DNA of 64,000 nt from Bacillus bingmayongensis. GTDB lineage: Bacteria; Bacillota; Bacilli; Bacillales; Bacillaceae_G. This document shows, piece by piece, positions 16,125 through 25,327 of the stretch (position 1 is its first letter; each line of letters starts with the position of its first letter). The position numbers were made by a program, and so were the translations under genes. The notes under the pieces are model-generated. The model was not told the origin of the DNA. It was given only the letters and a program-made list of their open reading frames with translations, and did not search any database. Location of the stretch: contig NZ_JH921517.1 of NCBI RefSeq assembly GCF_000299035.1, positions 237,317-301,316 on the forward strand, in the 5' to 3' direction.

Positions 16125-18479
16125 ATGAAGGGGGTTATTTTAGCTGGAGGAAAAGGAAGACGTCTTAGACCGTTAACATGTAAGCTTCCAAAGCCGATGT
16201 TACCATTACTTGAAAAACCAGTTATGGAATACAATATTGAGTTACTAAAACGGCATGGTATTCATGAGATTGCAATTACAGTTCAATATATGAGTACGGC
16301 TATTAGGCGATATTTTGGTAATGGAAGTAAATGGGGAGTAAAGTTACACTATTTTGAAGATTCACCACCACTTGGTACGGCAGGAAGCATTAAACAAGCA
16401 GAAGCGTTTTTAGATGAGCCATTTGTTGTAATTAGTGGAGATGCATTGACGGATTTTAATTTATCGAAAGGAATTGAATTTCATAAGTGTAAGAATAGGT
16501 TGGTCACGATGTTTGTGAAGGAAGTGGAAAACCCACTGTCATTTGGTTCAGTCGTTATGAATAGAGAGCGTGAAATTATACGTTATATGGAAAAACCGAG
16601 CTGGAATGAAGTGATTTCAAATATTGTAAATACAGGGATTTATATTATGGATCCCGAAATTTTTTCTTATATTTCATCAGCGCAGTTTTTTGATTTTAGT
16701 CAGCATGTATTTCCTTTGTTAGAAAATAAAAAAGCGCTCTTTGGATATGAAGCGGAAGGATACTGGTTAGATATTGGTACGTTAGATCAATATCGGCAGG
16801 CTCAGTTTGATTTGCTTACAAAGAAAGTACAGGTACCGATTTCTTATACGGAAGTACTACCGATGGTTTGGATGGGAGAAGGAGTAACTATTGAAAAGGG
16901 AACAAAAATGCGTGGGCCATCTTTCATCGGAGAAGGAGCGACCATTGGGACTGGGGTGATAATTGAGCCGTATTCAATTATTGGTAAGCACAGCACTATA
17001 TCAGATTATACGCACCTTCAAAAAAGTATTGTTCTTGCCCATACGTATGTAGGAAAACGCTGTGAGTTAGTAGAAGCGACCGTTGGAGAAAATACGATGA
17101 TTAAAGATGATGTTACTTTATTTGAGAAAAGTGTGGTCGCAGATCATTGCCAGATTGGAAAAAATACAGTGATACAACAAAGTGGAAAACTATGGCCGGG
17201 TAAAGTAATTGATAGTCATTCTATTATTGACTCGTCAGGAATTACTGAAAATGAAAAAAACTCAGGTTGGTTACAGAAAAGTAGGATAGTAGGTAGGAGT
17301 AATATAGAAATGACACCTCAAGTTGTTGTGAAAGTTGCAATGGCATATGGTTCTCTTTTTTCAAAAGGGGAGCGTATATTGGTTGGAGGCTATGAGGATG
17401 TAGAAATTAGTGTTTTTAAAAAGCTATTTCTACATGCCATTCATGGTGTTGGCTTGTATACGATGGAATGTCAAGAAATGAACGATTCAGCTTTTCAATA
17501 TGCAATTCATGAGCTCGGATGTGCAGGGGGCGTTTTTATTCGCTTTGAACAAGAAGAAGGAATTGTCATGCAACTATATGGTAAGGATGGCATACGGTTA
17601 TCATATAAACAGCAAAAAGAAATGGAACATTTGTATACGTCAGAAGCATTTCATTACGTATATGATAAAGGCATGGGACGAAATGAAACGGTACATGTTT
17701 GTTTAGAAAAATATGTTGAATCTGTTTTAGCGCATTTAGATATCGAAACGATACGAAAGCAAAAATTTCACCTTCTCATTAATAAGAGAGATGAAATGAT
17801 TCAGCCCTTACTTATATCCTTCTTAAAAAAACTTGGTTGTACGATTACATGGATTTATGCTAACGAGCAAAAAGAACATGTGAAATTGTTAATGAAATCA
17901 AGTAGAGCTCATATGGCCCTTATGTTTTATGAACAAGGAAATAAATTTGAATTATATGATAACCATGGTGGGATTTACCAAAGTGCAAATTGTGAAGAAA
18001 TCGATGTACCTGATTTATTACTTGAGACGACAGGAAGTGTTTATCCATTATCGTTAAAATTAGGTGAGTGCTATCTTCTTTTTTATATGTACGGTGAACA
18101 AAGTAAGTTTCAGATGAGGTGGCAACGAGATATTTTATATCGAATTGGGAAATTATTCGAACTAATTGCTAGGCAAGGAAACACTTTGTCGATGATGTTA
18201 GAGCAATCGCTGCCCCTTTACTTATTATGTGATGAAGTTGTTTGTTCGTGGAAAGAGAAAGGAAAAGTAATGGGAATGTTATTGCAAGATATGGAAAAAA
18301 GGGAGGTTGAAGTATTAGAGGGAATCCAGTTTAAATATACAGAAAAAGAGTGGTCTTATATTGTTTCTGATGCAAAATATCCAAAATTTCTTGTATATTC
18401 ACATGCGAGAAACCCAGTAATAGCAAAGGAAAATATGAAAACTCTTATAGAAAAAATTAGACAATATCAAAAGGTGTAG
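16125..18479 (+). CDS. Sugar nucleotidyltransferase / phosphomannomutase-like fusion
   Basis: A 784-residue three-part protein. Residues 1-230 form a sugar-1-phosphate nucleotidyltransferase (LAGGKGRRLRPLT, then GDALTDFN and the metal/sugar region). Residues ~250-365 are left-handed beta-helix hexapeptides. Residues ~375-784 resemble phosphomannomutase/phosphoglucomutase. The stretch where a mutase would carry TASHNP reads IRFEQEEG (472-479), so the phosphoserine is missing and mutase activity is doubtful. Likely NDP-sugar synthesis; the sugar is unknown. ATG 16125 gives the canonical MKGVILAGG; ATG 16119, also near GGAGG, is possible. Confidence 0.8.
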   Translation: MKGVILAGGKGRRLRPLTCKLPKPMLPLLEKPVMEYNIELLKRHGIHEIAITVQYMSTAIRRYFGNGSKWGVKLHYFEDSPPLGTAGSIKQAEAFLDEPFVVISGDALTDFNLSKGIEFHKCKNRLVTMFVKEVENPLSFGSVVMNREREIIRYMEKPSWNEVISNIVNTGIYIMDPEIFSYISSAQFFDFSQHVFPLLENKKALFGYEAEGYWLDIGTLDQYRQAQFDLLTKKVQVPISYTEVLPMVWMGEGVTIEKGTKMRGPSFIGEGATIGTGVIIEPYSIIGKHSTISDYTHLQKSIVLAHTYVGKRCELVEATVGENTMIKDDVTLFEKSVVADHCQIGKNTVIQQSGKLWPGKVIDSHSIIDSSGITENEKNSGWLQKSRIVGRSNIEMTPQVVVKVAMAYGSLFSKGERILVGGYEDVEISVFKKLFLHAIHGVGLYTMECQEMNDSAFQYAIHELGCAGGVFIRFEQEEGIVMQLYGKDGIRLSYKQQKEMEHLYTSEAFHYVYDKGMGRNETVHVCLEKYVESVLAHLDIETIRKQKFHLLINKRDEMIQPLLISFLKKLGCTITWIYANEQKEHVKLLMKSSRAHMALMFYEQGNKFELYDNHGGIYQSANCEEIDVPDLLLETTGSVYPLSLKLGECYLLFYMYGEQSKFQMRWQRDILYRIGKLFELIARQGNTLSMMLEQSLPLYLLCDEVVCSWKEKGKVMGMLLQDMEKREVEVLEGIQFKYTEKEWSYIVSDAKYPKFLVYSHARNPVIAKENMKTLIEKIRQYQKV

Positions 18480-18549
18480 AATTTTTATTTTAAAAGTGGT
18501 ATTATAGTATAGTCTGATTTAAGTTATTAGTGACTGGAGGGAAATAAGA

Positions 18550-18699
18550 ATGCGTGTGAATATTACTCTAGCATGTACAGAATGCGGAGATCGTAACTAT
18601 ATCTCAAAGAAAAATAAACGTAACAACACGGAGCGCCTTGAGCTTAAAAAGTATTGCAAGCGTGACAAGAAGTCTACGTTACACCGTGAAACAAAGTAA
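18550..18699 (+). CDS. rpmG: 50S ribosomal protein L33
   Basis: A 49-residue protein beginning [18 protein letters not shown] and ending [10 protein letters not shown], a clear L33. It has CTEC plus one further cysteine (YCKRD), similar to B. subtilis RpmGA, so it is the cysteine-containing rather than the zinc-independent form. GGAGGGAAATAAGA precedes the ATG. It is monocistronic with its own terminator. Confidence 0.96.
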   Translation: MRVNITLACTECGDRNYISKKNKRNNTERLELKKYCKRDKKSTLHRETK

Positions 18700-18700
18700 G

Positions 18701-18733
18701 CAGTAGGAATATTTCCTACTGTTTCTTTTTTTA
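18701..18733 (+). terminator. Terminator after rpmG
   Basis: CAGTAGGAA-TAT-TTCCTACTG followed by TTTCTTTTTTT. Confidence 0.85.
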
Positions 18734-18863
18734 CTATGGTTATAACCCTGATTGAAAAGTGATGATACATGAAAAAAATGATAAACTGTTCACAAGAACG
18801 TAATTCATTTTTACGATTATAATTTTAAACTAAGTAAAGATCACTTTATAGGGGGAAAAGCGT

Positions 18864-19442
18864 GTGAAAGAGGAGAAGGTACGTTTACGTAAGAAAATAG
18901 TAGAACAAATGAATTCTTTATCGAAAGAACAGCACAAAACTTTATCAGAACAAATCGTGTTTTCTTTATATGAACAAAAAGAGTGGAGAGAATCGGAAAC
19001 AATCGGGATTACTCTTTCGATGGAACATGAAGTCAATACATATGTAATTATCGAACAAGCATGGCGAGAAGGTAAAAAGGTTGTTGTACCAAAGTGTAAT
19101 AGAGAGACAAGAACGATGACCTTTCGTCAAATTACAAATTTTAATCAATTAGAAACAGTATATATGAGCTTGCGTGAACCCATTCCTGCGCTAACAGTAG
19201 AAGCAGAGGCAAATGAAATTGATCTTCTTTTTGTACCTGGAGTTGCATATACAAGACGAGGAGAACGCATTGGGTACGGTGGTGGTTATTATGATCGTTA
19301 TCTTGTACAGTATGAAGGGAAAACGCTATCATTAGCTTTTGGTTTTCAAATTGTGAGTTATATCCCAACAGAGTCATTTGATCAAAATGTACAAAAAATT
19401 ATTACAGAAAAAGAAACAATTGTTCAAAGTAGACTTGTATAG
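18864..19442 (+). CDS. yqgN: 5-formyltetrahydrofolate cyclo-ligase
   Basis: A 192-residue enzyme of the 5-FTHF cyclo-ligase family, which uses ATP to convert 5-formyl-THF to 5,10-methenyl-THF. The C-terminal signature GERIGYGGGYYDRYL and the upstream VPGVAYTRRG are intact. GTG start at 18864 after AGGGGGAAAA. It follows rpmG as yqgN does in B. subtilis. Confidence 0.92.
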   Translation: MKEEKVRLRKKIVEQMNSLSKEQHKTLSEQIVFSLYEQKEWRESETIGITLSMEHEVNTYVIIEQAWREGKKVVVPKCNRETRTMTFRQITNFNQLETVYMSLREPIPALTVEAEANEIDLLFVPGVAYTRRGERIGYGGGYYDRYLVQYEGKTLSLAFGFQIVSYIPTESFDQNVQKIITEKETIVQSRLV

Positions 19443-19453
19443 ACAAATAAAAA

Positions 19454-19483
19454 TTGACGAGACTTTTTCTTGTTTATTATAAT
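19454..19483 (+). promoter_or_regulatory. Promoter of yqgQ-glcK
   Basis: TTGACG (19454-19459) and TATAAT (19478-19483), 18 bp apart. The leader contains a perfect inverted repeat CTTATTAT-N6-ATAATAAG (19502-19523). Confidence 0.7.
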
Positions 19484-19543
19484 AAAATATGTGAACGTTT
19501 TCTTATTATATTTCCATAATAAGTGGACATAGAGGGTGATGAA

Positions 19544-19744
19544 ATGATATCAATTTATGATATTCAGCAATTGCTAAAAAAATTTGGAACAATCATTTAC
19601 ACAGGTGATCGAATCGCTGATTTACAATTAATGCAAGATGAATTGCGTGAATTAAATCAATCACAGCTGATTGAGCCAAAAGACTATCAAACAGCTTTAT
19701 TTTTATTGAAGCAAGAGATTCAAAAAGAGATGAGCAAGAATTAG
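19544..19744 (+). CDS. yqgQ: YqgQ family protein (DUF910)
   Basis: A 66-residue, mostly helical small protein ([14 protein letters not shown]...) of the DUF910 family, function unknown. I chose the ATG at 19544 after AGAGGGTGATG; an ATG seven codons upstream lacks a binding site. It precedes glucokinase by 20 bp, as in B. subtilis, and is surely co-transcribed with it. Confidence 0.85.
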   Translation: MISIYDIQQLLKKFGTIIYTGDRIADLQLMQDELRELNQSQLIEPKDYQTALFLLKQEIQKEMSKN

Positions 19745-19764
19745 ATAAAGGTAGGTTAGCAAAA

Positions 19765-20745
19765 ATGGAAGAAAAGTGGTTAGTTGGTGTTGACCTTGGC
19801 GGGACAACGATTAAATTAGCATTTATTAATGTGTACGGTGAAATTTTACATAAGTGGGAAATCCCAACGAATACAAGTGAGCAAGGCAAGCATATTACAT
19901 TAGATGTAGCGAAAGCAATTGATAAAAAGTTAGAGGAACTAGGAGAATTAAAAAGTAAGTTAATTGGTATTGGTATGGGTGCTCCTGGGCCTGTGCATGT
20001 CGCTTCTGGTATGATTTATGAAGCAGTTAATTTAGGGTGGAAAAACTATCCATTAAAAGATTTATTAGAAGTAGAAACAGGATTACCTGTTGTAGTTGAT
20101 AATGATGCAAACTTAGCAGCGCTTGGCGAAATGTGGAAAGGTGCTGGTGAAGGAGCGAAAGATTTAGTTTGCATGACACTTGGAACTGGTGTTGGCGGCG
20201 GTGTAATTGCAAATGGTGAGATCGTGCACGGTGTAAGCGGTGCTGCTGGTGAAATCGGACATATTACAGTCGTAACAGAAAATGCCTTTCCTTGTAATTG
20301 CGGGAAATCTGGATGTTTGGAAACAGTAGCATCTGCAACAGGTATCGTACGTGTTGCTATGCAAAAATTACAAAATTCAGATGAACCAAGTGTACTTCGC
20401 TCTATGTTAGAAGAAGAGGGACGTATTACATCTAAAGATGTGTTTGAAGCACTTGGACAAGGTGATGTTTTAGCGGGACAAGTTGTAGAAAAAGTAGCTT
20501 CTTATTTAGGACTAGCTGTAGCAAACCTTTCTAGTACGTTAAATCCAGAAAAGATTGTAATTGGCGGTGGTGTATCTAAAGCTGGTGATGCATTGTTACA
20601 ACCAATTCAGCGCTATTTTGAACAATATGCATTTTCACGTGCTGTTAAGAGCACGAAGCTCGCGATTGCAACGCTTGGTAATGATGCAGGTGTAATTGGC
20701 GGAGCTTGGCTTGTGAAGAAGCATAAATATGAGGTTATGAAGTAA
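19765..20745 (+). CDS. glcK: Glucokinase (ROK family)
   Basis: A 326-residue ATP-dependent glucokinase phosphorylating glucose to glucose-6-phosphate in the cytosol. The phosphate-binding loop [12 protein letters not shown] is at the N-terminus, the ROK zinc motif is [10 protein letters not shown], and catalytic [12 protein letters not shown] is present. Length and location behind yqgQ match B. subtilis GlcK. A terminator follows at 20811. Confidence 0.95.
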   Translation: MEEKWLVGVDLGGTTIKLAFINVYGEILHKWEIPTNTSEQGKHITLDVAKAIDKKLEELGELKSKLIGIGMGAPGPVHVASGMIYEAVNLGWKNYPLKDLLEVETGLPVVVDNDANLAALGEMWKGAGEGAKDLVCMTLGTGVGGGVIANGEIVHGVSGAAGEIGHITVVTENAFPCNCGKSGCLETVASATGIVRVAMQKLQNSDEPSVLRSMLEEEGRITSKDVFEALGQGDVLAGQVVEKVASYLGLAVANLSSTLNPEKIVIGGGVSKAGDALLQPIQRYFEQYAFSRAVKSTKLAIATLGNDAGVIGGAWLVKKHKYEVMK

Positions 20746-20810
20746 AAAGAAGGTAATCAGTGAGGACGAATCGAAATGAAGGTGCGACTACTGATACTTG
20801 CATGATAATG

Positions 20811-20842
20811 AGAAGAGGAAGGGAGACCCCTTCCTCTTTTTA
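20811..20842 (+). terminator. Terminator after glcK
   Basis: AAGAGGAAGGG pairs with CCCTTCCTCTT (loop AGAC), followed by TTT. Confidence 0.8.
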
Positions 20843-20878
20843 TGCAAAATCTTGATGAAGAATAGAACGGTAAGTAAA

Positions 20879-21052
20879 TTAAGTAGCAGGTGGGTACCCG
20901 CTATTAAGGACAGTCATAATTGTAAACCATCCGAAAACAAGTACGGTTGCAATGGCAAAGCCGCCCGCAAGTAGATTTTTTTCACGTAACGTTCTAAGAG
21001 TTGCGAATACAGCTAACAGAGTGACTAGCGCAAAAATGATAACAAGACCCAT
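20879..21052 (-). CDS. Small membrane protein, DUF2759-like
   Basis: A 57-residue protein with two hydrophobic helices (about residues 3-19 and 30-50) separated by TLREKN; it resembles DUF2759 proteins found near glcK and yqgX in Bacillus. The ATG at 21052 follows AGAGGGGGATC. Function unknown. It is convergent with glcK and divergent from the next gene. Confidence 0.75.
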   Translation of the reverse strand: MGLVIIFALVTLLAVFATLRTLREKNLLAGGFAIATVLVFGWFTIMTVLNSGYPPAT

Positions 21053-21221
21053 ATATGATCCCCCTCTGCTCTCTCATTCTTTCGTTTGAGTTTTTGCAAT
21101 ATTTATTCTTTTTTATTGTACATGTTTTAGAAATGATTGTCGAGACAGCATCGTTTCTTTTCCTAAGGGAAAGAAATGTTGTATCATAAAAGTGAGTTCA
21201 ACAACTGGAGGAGATTTAAAA

Positions 21222-21851
21222 ATGAAATGGATGCAAATGCCGTTAGGGCCATTACAAACAAATGCATATATTTTAAGCAATGATCAAAAAGAATGTATTA
21301 TTTTTGATCCAGGTAGTGAAGGAGAGAAGCTTGTAACGTATTTACAAGAAGAACAATTAAAACCATTAGCAGTTTTATTAACACATGCTCATTTCGATCA
21401 TATTGGTGCAGTTGATGCTGTGAGAGATGCTTTTCATATCCCGGTGTATGTACATAAAGAGGAAGCAGATTGGCTAGGTGATGCGAATGTCAATGGTTCA
21501 CAAATCTTTATGATGAATCGAAGCATTACAGCGAAACCGGCTGATGAAATTATTGAAGGAGAAGGAACATTAACAATTGGATCTTTTACATTTGAAATGT
21601 TTGAGACGCCAGGACATTCTCCAGGCAGCATCTCATATTACTGTAAAGAGGCGAATGCTGTATTTTCAGGTGATGTATTATTCCAAATGAGTATTGGTCG
21701 AACAGATTTACCAGGCGGAAGTTTTGCGGAATTAATTGGAAGCATTGAAGAAAAATTATTTATACTGCCAGATGAAACGGCAGTATTATGCGGACATGGA
21801 CCAGAAACAAATATTGGTTTTGAGAAAGAAAATAATCCATTTTTACAATAA
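21222..21851 (+). CDS. yqgX: Metallo-beta-lactamase fold hydrolase (YqgX-like)
   Basis: A 209-residue glyoxalase II-like hydrolase. The metal motif THAHFDHIGAVD (HxHxDH), the later histidine in ETPGHSPGS, and FSGDVLF are all intact, so it should bind two metals. B. subtilis YqgX has been linked to bacillithiol-dependent methylglyoxal detoxification; that is inference here. The ATG at 21222 follows GGAGGAG. The methyltransferase gene follows after 8 bp. Confidence 0.9.
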   Translation: MKWMQMPLGPLQTNAYILSNDQKECIIFDPGSEGEKLVTYLQEEQLKPLAVLLTHAHFDHIGAVDAVRDAFHIPVYVHKEEADWLGDANVNGSQIFMMNRSITAKPADEIIEGEGTLTIGSFTFEMFETPGHSPGSISYYCKEANAVFSGDVLFQMSIGRTDLPGGSFAELIGSIEEKLFILPDETAVLCGHGPETNIGFEKENNPFLQ

Positions 21852-21859
21852 GGAGCTAT

Positions 21860-22972
21860 ATGGGGATGGAGTTCATTTTAAGAAAATGGATGGAGAAAGA
21901 AAAGGATTATTCGATTTCATATAGCACATACATGAACCTTGCACTATATGATGAGGAGTGCGGATACTATATGAAAGAACGTGAGAAGATTGGAAGGAAT
22001 GGTGACTTTTTTACGAGTAGCAATATTTCTTCTGTATTTGCAAAGACATTCGCACGTTTTTTTATTCGTCTTGCCAAAAATGGAGAAATCCCTCCAAACA
22101 TCTGTGAAATTGGTGGAGGAACAGGGAGATTTGCCTATGCTGTTTTACAAGAATGGAGGCAGTTATCTCCGGAGACTTTTGCAGATTTACAGTATTCTAT
22201 TATTGAAGTGAGTCCTTTCCATAGAAAGTTACAAAAACGTCAACTTGAGTCATTTCAAAATGTTTCGCAGTATAAATCTTATGAGGAGTTAGGTGAGTCT
22301 TTTACAGGAGTTGTTTTTTCAAATGAATTGTTTGATGCATTTCCTGTTAAAGTGGTTGAGAAGCGAGATGGAAATTTGTATGAAGTACGGATTACGTATA
22401 CAGATGAAGAAAAGCTTATAGAAGTATTAAGGCCGATAGAAGAAAGAATAAGTAGTTACCTCCGGAGACGTCATATTCAGCTTTCTGAAGGGCAGCGATT
22501 TGAAGTACCAATAGCAATGGGGAAATATGTGCAAGAAGTTGCAAGGTGGCTCGAGGAAGGCTTATTCATCACAGTTGATTATGGATATACAATGGCGGAG
22601 TGGATGCATCCTGCGCGCCATGAAGGGAGTCTAAGGGGGTATTATAACCATAGGCTCATTCGGAATCCGCTCGAGTATCCAGGTGAAATGGATATAACAA
22701 CACATATTCATTGGGATGAATTGAAGGAAATAGGAGAAGAGAACAATCTACATACAGTGTGGCATACAAAACAAAGGGAATTTTTGCTTGCAGCAGGTAT
22801 ATTAGAACAGCTTGCTAGTCATCAAGATTCCGATCCTTTTTCTGAGAAACAGAAACAAAACAGGGCGATTCGTTCTATGATTTTACATGGAGGGATGAGC
22901 GATGCTTTTGATGTTGTTATGCAAAAAAAAGGAATGTTATATTTTGATGTAAAGCAGTATTTACCTATATAG
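21860..22972 (+). CDS. SAM-dependent methyltransferase, MidA family
   Basis: A 370-residue COG1565-type methyltransferase. The SAM-binding glycine loop is EIGGGTGRFAYAVL (about residue 92), followed by acidic and FSNELFDAFPV motifs typical of the MidA/NDUFAF7 family, which methylates an arginine in mitochondrial complex I; the bacterial substrate is unknown. ATG at 21860 after AAGGAGC. Likely co-transcribed with the upstream hydrolase. Confidence 0.85.
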   Translation: MGMEFILRKWMEKEKDYSISYSTYMNLALYDEECGYYMKEREKIGRNGDFFTSSNISSVFAKTFARFFIRLAKNGEIPPNICEIGGGTGRFAYAVLQEWRQLSPETFADLQYSIIEVSPFHRKLQKRQLESFQNVSQYKSYEELGESFTGVVFSNELFDAFPVKVVEKRDGNLYEVRITYTDEEKLIEVLRPIEERISSYLRRRHIQLSEGQRFEVPIAMGKYVQEVARWLEEGLFITVDYGYTMAEWMHPARHEGSLRGYYNHRLIRNPLEYPGEMDITTHIHWDELKEIGEENNLHTVWHTKQREFLLAAGILEQLASHQDSDPFSEKQKQNRAIRSMILHGGMSDAFDVVMQKKGMLYFDVKQYLPI

Positions 22973-22973
22973 A

Positions 22974-23014
22974 AAAAACAAGACACAGAATGATTCTGCG
23001 TCTTGTTTTTTTGA
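22974..23014. terminator. Terminator, probably bidirectional
   Basis: AACAAGAC-A-CAGAAT pairs with ATTCTG-C-GTCTTGTT, with T runs on both strands; it lies between the methyltransferase gene and the convergent ArsR-type gene. Confidence 0.8.
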
Positions 23015-23121
23015 TACGACTTTAGGATATGTAGTATTGTATATTTTCTCTCATGATATATATTTATATTAAAGATATGAGATGAAAAATATAGAATACG
23101 CCCTTTTCTTTTTGGTTACCC

Positions 23122-23412
23122 CTAACCTAGTAATACACGAACAAGTTGAATGATTGTTTCATTTTCTACTTTGTAGTAAATCTCTAATCCTTTTCTTTCA
23201 CTAGAAACAATTTTAGCGCTTTTTAATTTCGCTAAATGCTGTGAAATTGTGGATTGTGGCATATTTAAGCCTGTGTACATTGTCGAAACATTGCTTGGAC
23301 CGCGTTCGATTAAACCTTTTACGATACATAAACGAACAGGGTGAGCAAGAACTTTCAATAATTCTGCATTATTTTCGTATAGTTCTAATTCCTTTTGAAA
23401 GGTTTCTAACAT
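23122..23412 (-). CDS. ArsR-family transcriptional regulator
   Basis: A 96-residue winged-helix protein. The helix-turn-helix is NMPQSTISQHLAKLKSA, and the wing SERKGLEIYYKVEN follows, which is the ArsR/SmtB layout. The classical metal motif ELCVCDL is not present, so it may sense something other than metal (the family includes redox sensors). I chose the ATG at 23412 after GGAGGTGG; upstream in-frame ATGs lack a site. Confidence 0.85.
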   Translation of the reverse strand: MLETFQKELELYENNAELLKVLAHPVRLCIVKGLIERGPSNVSTMYTGLNMPQSTISQHLAKLKSAKIVSSERKGLEIYYKVENETIIQLVRVLLG

Positions 23413-23897
23413 GTTTTTTTCCACCTCCATGCGAGCTGTTATACCCATACTATACATACCAAAAATCTAAAGAAAAGAAAATAGTTGTTGCAGAAAAAAT
23501 GTTCTAAAGTAAAGAAATTGTAAGAAAAGAGAACGTGATGTAAATAACTTTGCAAAATTTGTACGTTTTGTAACAAGATATTTTTTGATGAAAATTACAA
23601 TATGTTTAAAGATGCAGATACATTTATAACACGATTTTATCATGATTTTTTTGTTCTTTCAAATAAATATACAAAATTTTTAAAATAATAAGAAAAATGT
23701 TTTTGGGCTCTTATATAGAATATGAAATTTGGATGAAAAGAAGGCTGGAAAAGAAATCAAATCAAATTAAATTAAATTAAATATGAAGATGGTTCCTATG
23801 GAGATGATATATTGATGGTTTGCTATCTCAAATAGAATTTGTTGTTTTGATGAAAGTTGGTAAGTACATATAATGATCTCATTTTTGTAGATTTAGT
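23413..23897. other. Non-coding, AT-rich interval with a pentanucleotide repeat
   Basis: No credible reading frame is present. At 23754-23782 there are about six tandem AAATC/AAATT units, a possible variable-number repeat. The promoter of the divergently read ArsR gene must lie at 23413-23500. Confidence 0.5.
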
Positions 23898-23949
23898 AAA
23901 AAAAGGATAGACCAAACAGATGTAATCTGCTTGGTCTATCCTTTTTTTT
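23898..23949. terminator. Strong bidirectional terminator
   Basis: A 20-bp hairpin with A and T runs at each end (AAGGATAGACCAA ... TTGGTCTATCCTT). It lies downstream of metC, with a bcr1-type repeat in between. Confidence 0.85.
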
Positions 23950-23966
23950 ATTACAATGTGCCACAT

Positions 23967-24126
23967 TTTATCCAGCTATTTGCGGGCAGTAAGACCCTTA
24001 CCTCAAGATTCAGAGAGAAACGAGGAAGATAGGTGGGGAGCGAGCTACCCGTAAAAGCCCGATTGGTGAGGGCTAATAATCAGTGGGGGATGAAGAAACT
24101 CCCCACTGATTAAAGTTTCACTTTAT
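23967..24126 (-). repeat. bcr1-type repeat, copy B
   Basis: A 160-bp full-length copy in reverse orientation: it starts TTTATCCAGCTATTTGCGGG and ends TTTCACTTTAT, with the paired ATCAGTGGGG / CCCCACTGAT hairpin arms. It lies between metC and its terminator, so it is probably transcribed with the operon. Confidence 0.8.
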
Positions 24127-24163
24127 TGAGATGTTAAATGGAAATTGTTTGAATAAAACTTTC

Positions 24164-25327
24164 TCATGCATTTACAGGTTCTTCGACATAAGAAAGTGCA
24201 TTTTCAAAATCGGCAATTAAATCATCTGCATTTTCAAGGCCAACTGATAAACGGAGCAATGAATTGGAAATATCTCTTTCATCACGTGCTTCTTGTGATA
24301 ATGCTGCATGTGACATTTTTGCAGGGTAGGAAAGGATGGATTCCACAGCTCCTAGACTTACTGCAAATACAGGAAGTTTAACTTGAGATAAAAACTGTCG
24401 CAGCGCATCTTCAGATTGCAGCGTGAAAGATAGAACAGCACCGGCAGATTGTGCTTGTGATTGTTGTATGTCATAGCCTAGGTGTGATTCTAATCCAGGA
24501 TAATACACATTCTGAATTTTTGAGTGCTTTTGTAAGTAATGTGCAATTTTATTTGCATTTGTTGCTGAGTGTTCGAGACGTACGTGTAATGTTTTCAGGC
24601 CGCGAAGAACGAGAGAACAATCTTGTGGTCCTAATATAGCGCCAAATGCATTTTGCAAGAAGCCGAGTTTTTTAGCGAGCTCCTCATCTTTTACAACCGC
24701 TAATCCAGCTGTAACATCACTATGCCCTGCAATAAATTTTGTCGCGCTATGAAGTACAACATCCGCTCCGAGTTCAATTGGTTTTTGGAATAACGGTGTT
24801 AAAAATGTGTTATCAACAAATGTAAGTGCACCGGTGGATTTTGCTAATTCGCAAACAGCGCGAATATCGGTTACCTTTAATAATGGATTGGACGGTGTTT
24901 CAACGTAAAAGACTTTTGTGTTCGGTCTAATATTTTGTTTTACTTCTTCTAGATTGGTCATGTCAACGAATGTATGTGAAACCCCATAACGAGATAGAAC
25001 TTCTGTTACAATGCGATAAGTCCCTCCATATACATCTTCAGAAATAAGAACATGATCGCCTTGTGATAAAAGAAGAAAGGCAGTGGAAATTGCTGCGATT
25101 CCAGATGCAAAGGCAAATCCTTTTGTTCCCCCTTCTAGTAAAGCAATAATATCTTCTAGTGCTTCTCGCGTTGGATTACCGGATCGACTGTAGTCGTATT
25201 TTCCAAAGGTATCTACATCAAATTGATGAAATGTTGATGTATTATAGATGGGAACGTTAACAGCACCTGTTTGTGGGTCATGTTTATATTTGTTATGAAG
25301 TAAGAGTGTATCTAAGGAATAACTCAT
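24164..25327 (-). CDS. metC: Cystathionine beta-lyase
   Basis: A 387-residue PLP enzyme of the Cys/Met metabolism family, cleaving cystathionine to homocysteine, pyruvate and ammonia. The PLP lysine is in HSATKFIAGHSD, and YSRSGNPTREALE and the C-terminal SVGLEN region are typical. Second gene of metI-metC, overlapping metI by 4 bp (ATGA), as in B. subtilis yjcI-yjcJ. The assignment lyase versus synthase follows gene order. Control is by the SAM-I riboswitch upstream of metI. Confidence 0.92.
   Translation of the reverse strand: MSYSLDTLLLHNKYKHDPQTGAVNVPIYNTSTFHQFDVDTFGKYDYSRSGNPTREALEDIIALLEGGTKGFAFASGIAAISTAFLLLSQGDHVLISEDVYGGTYRIVTEVLSRYGVSHTFVDMTNLEEVKQNIRPNTKVFYVETPSNPLLKVTDIRAVCELAKSTGALTFVDNTFLTPLFQKPIELGADVVLHSATKFIAGHSDVTAGLAVVKDEELAKKLGFLQNAFGAILGPQDCSLVLRGLKTLHVRLEHSATNANKIAHYLQKHSKIQNVYYPGLESHLGYDIQQSQAQSAGAVLSFTLQSEDALRQFLSQVKLPVFAVSLGAVESILSYPAKMSHAALSQEARDERDISNSLLRLSVGLENADDLIADFENALSYVEEPVNA

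Noticed and set aside
20755-20810. TAATCAGTGAGGACGAA resembling part of the bcr1-type repeat
   Set aside because: Only about 15 bases match and neither end of the repeat is present; probably chance.
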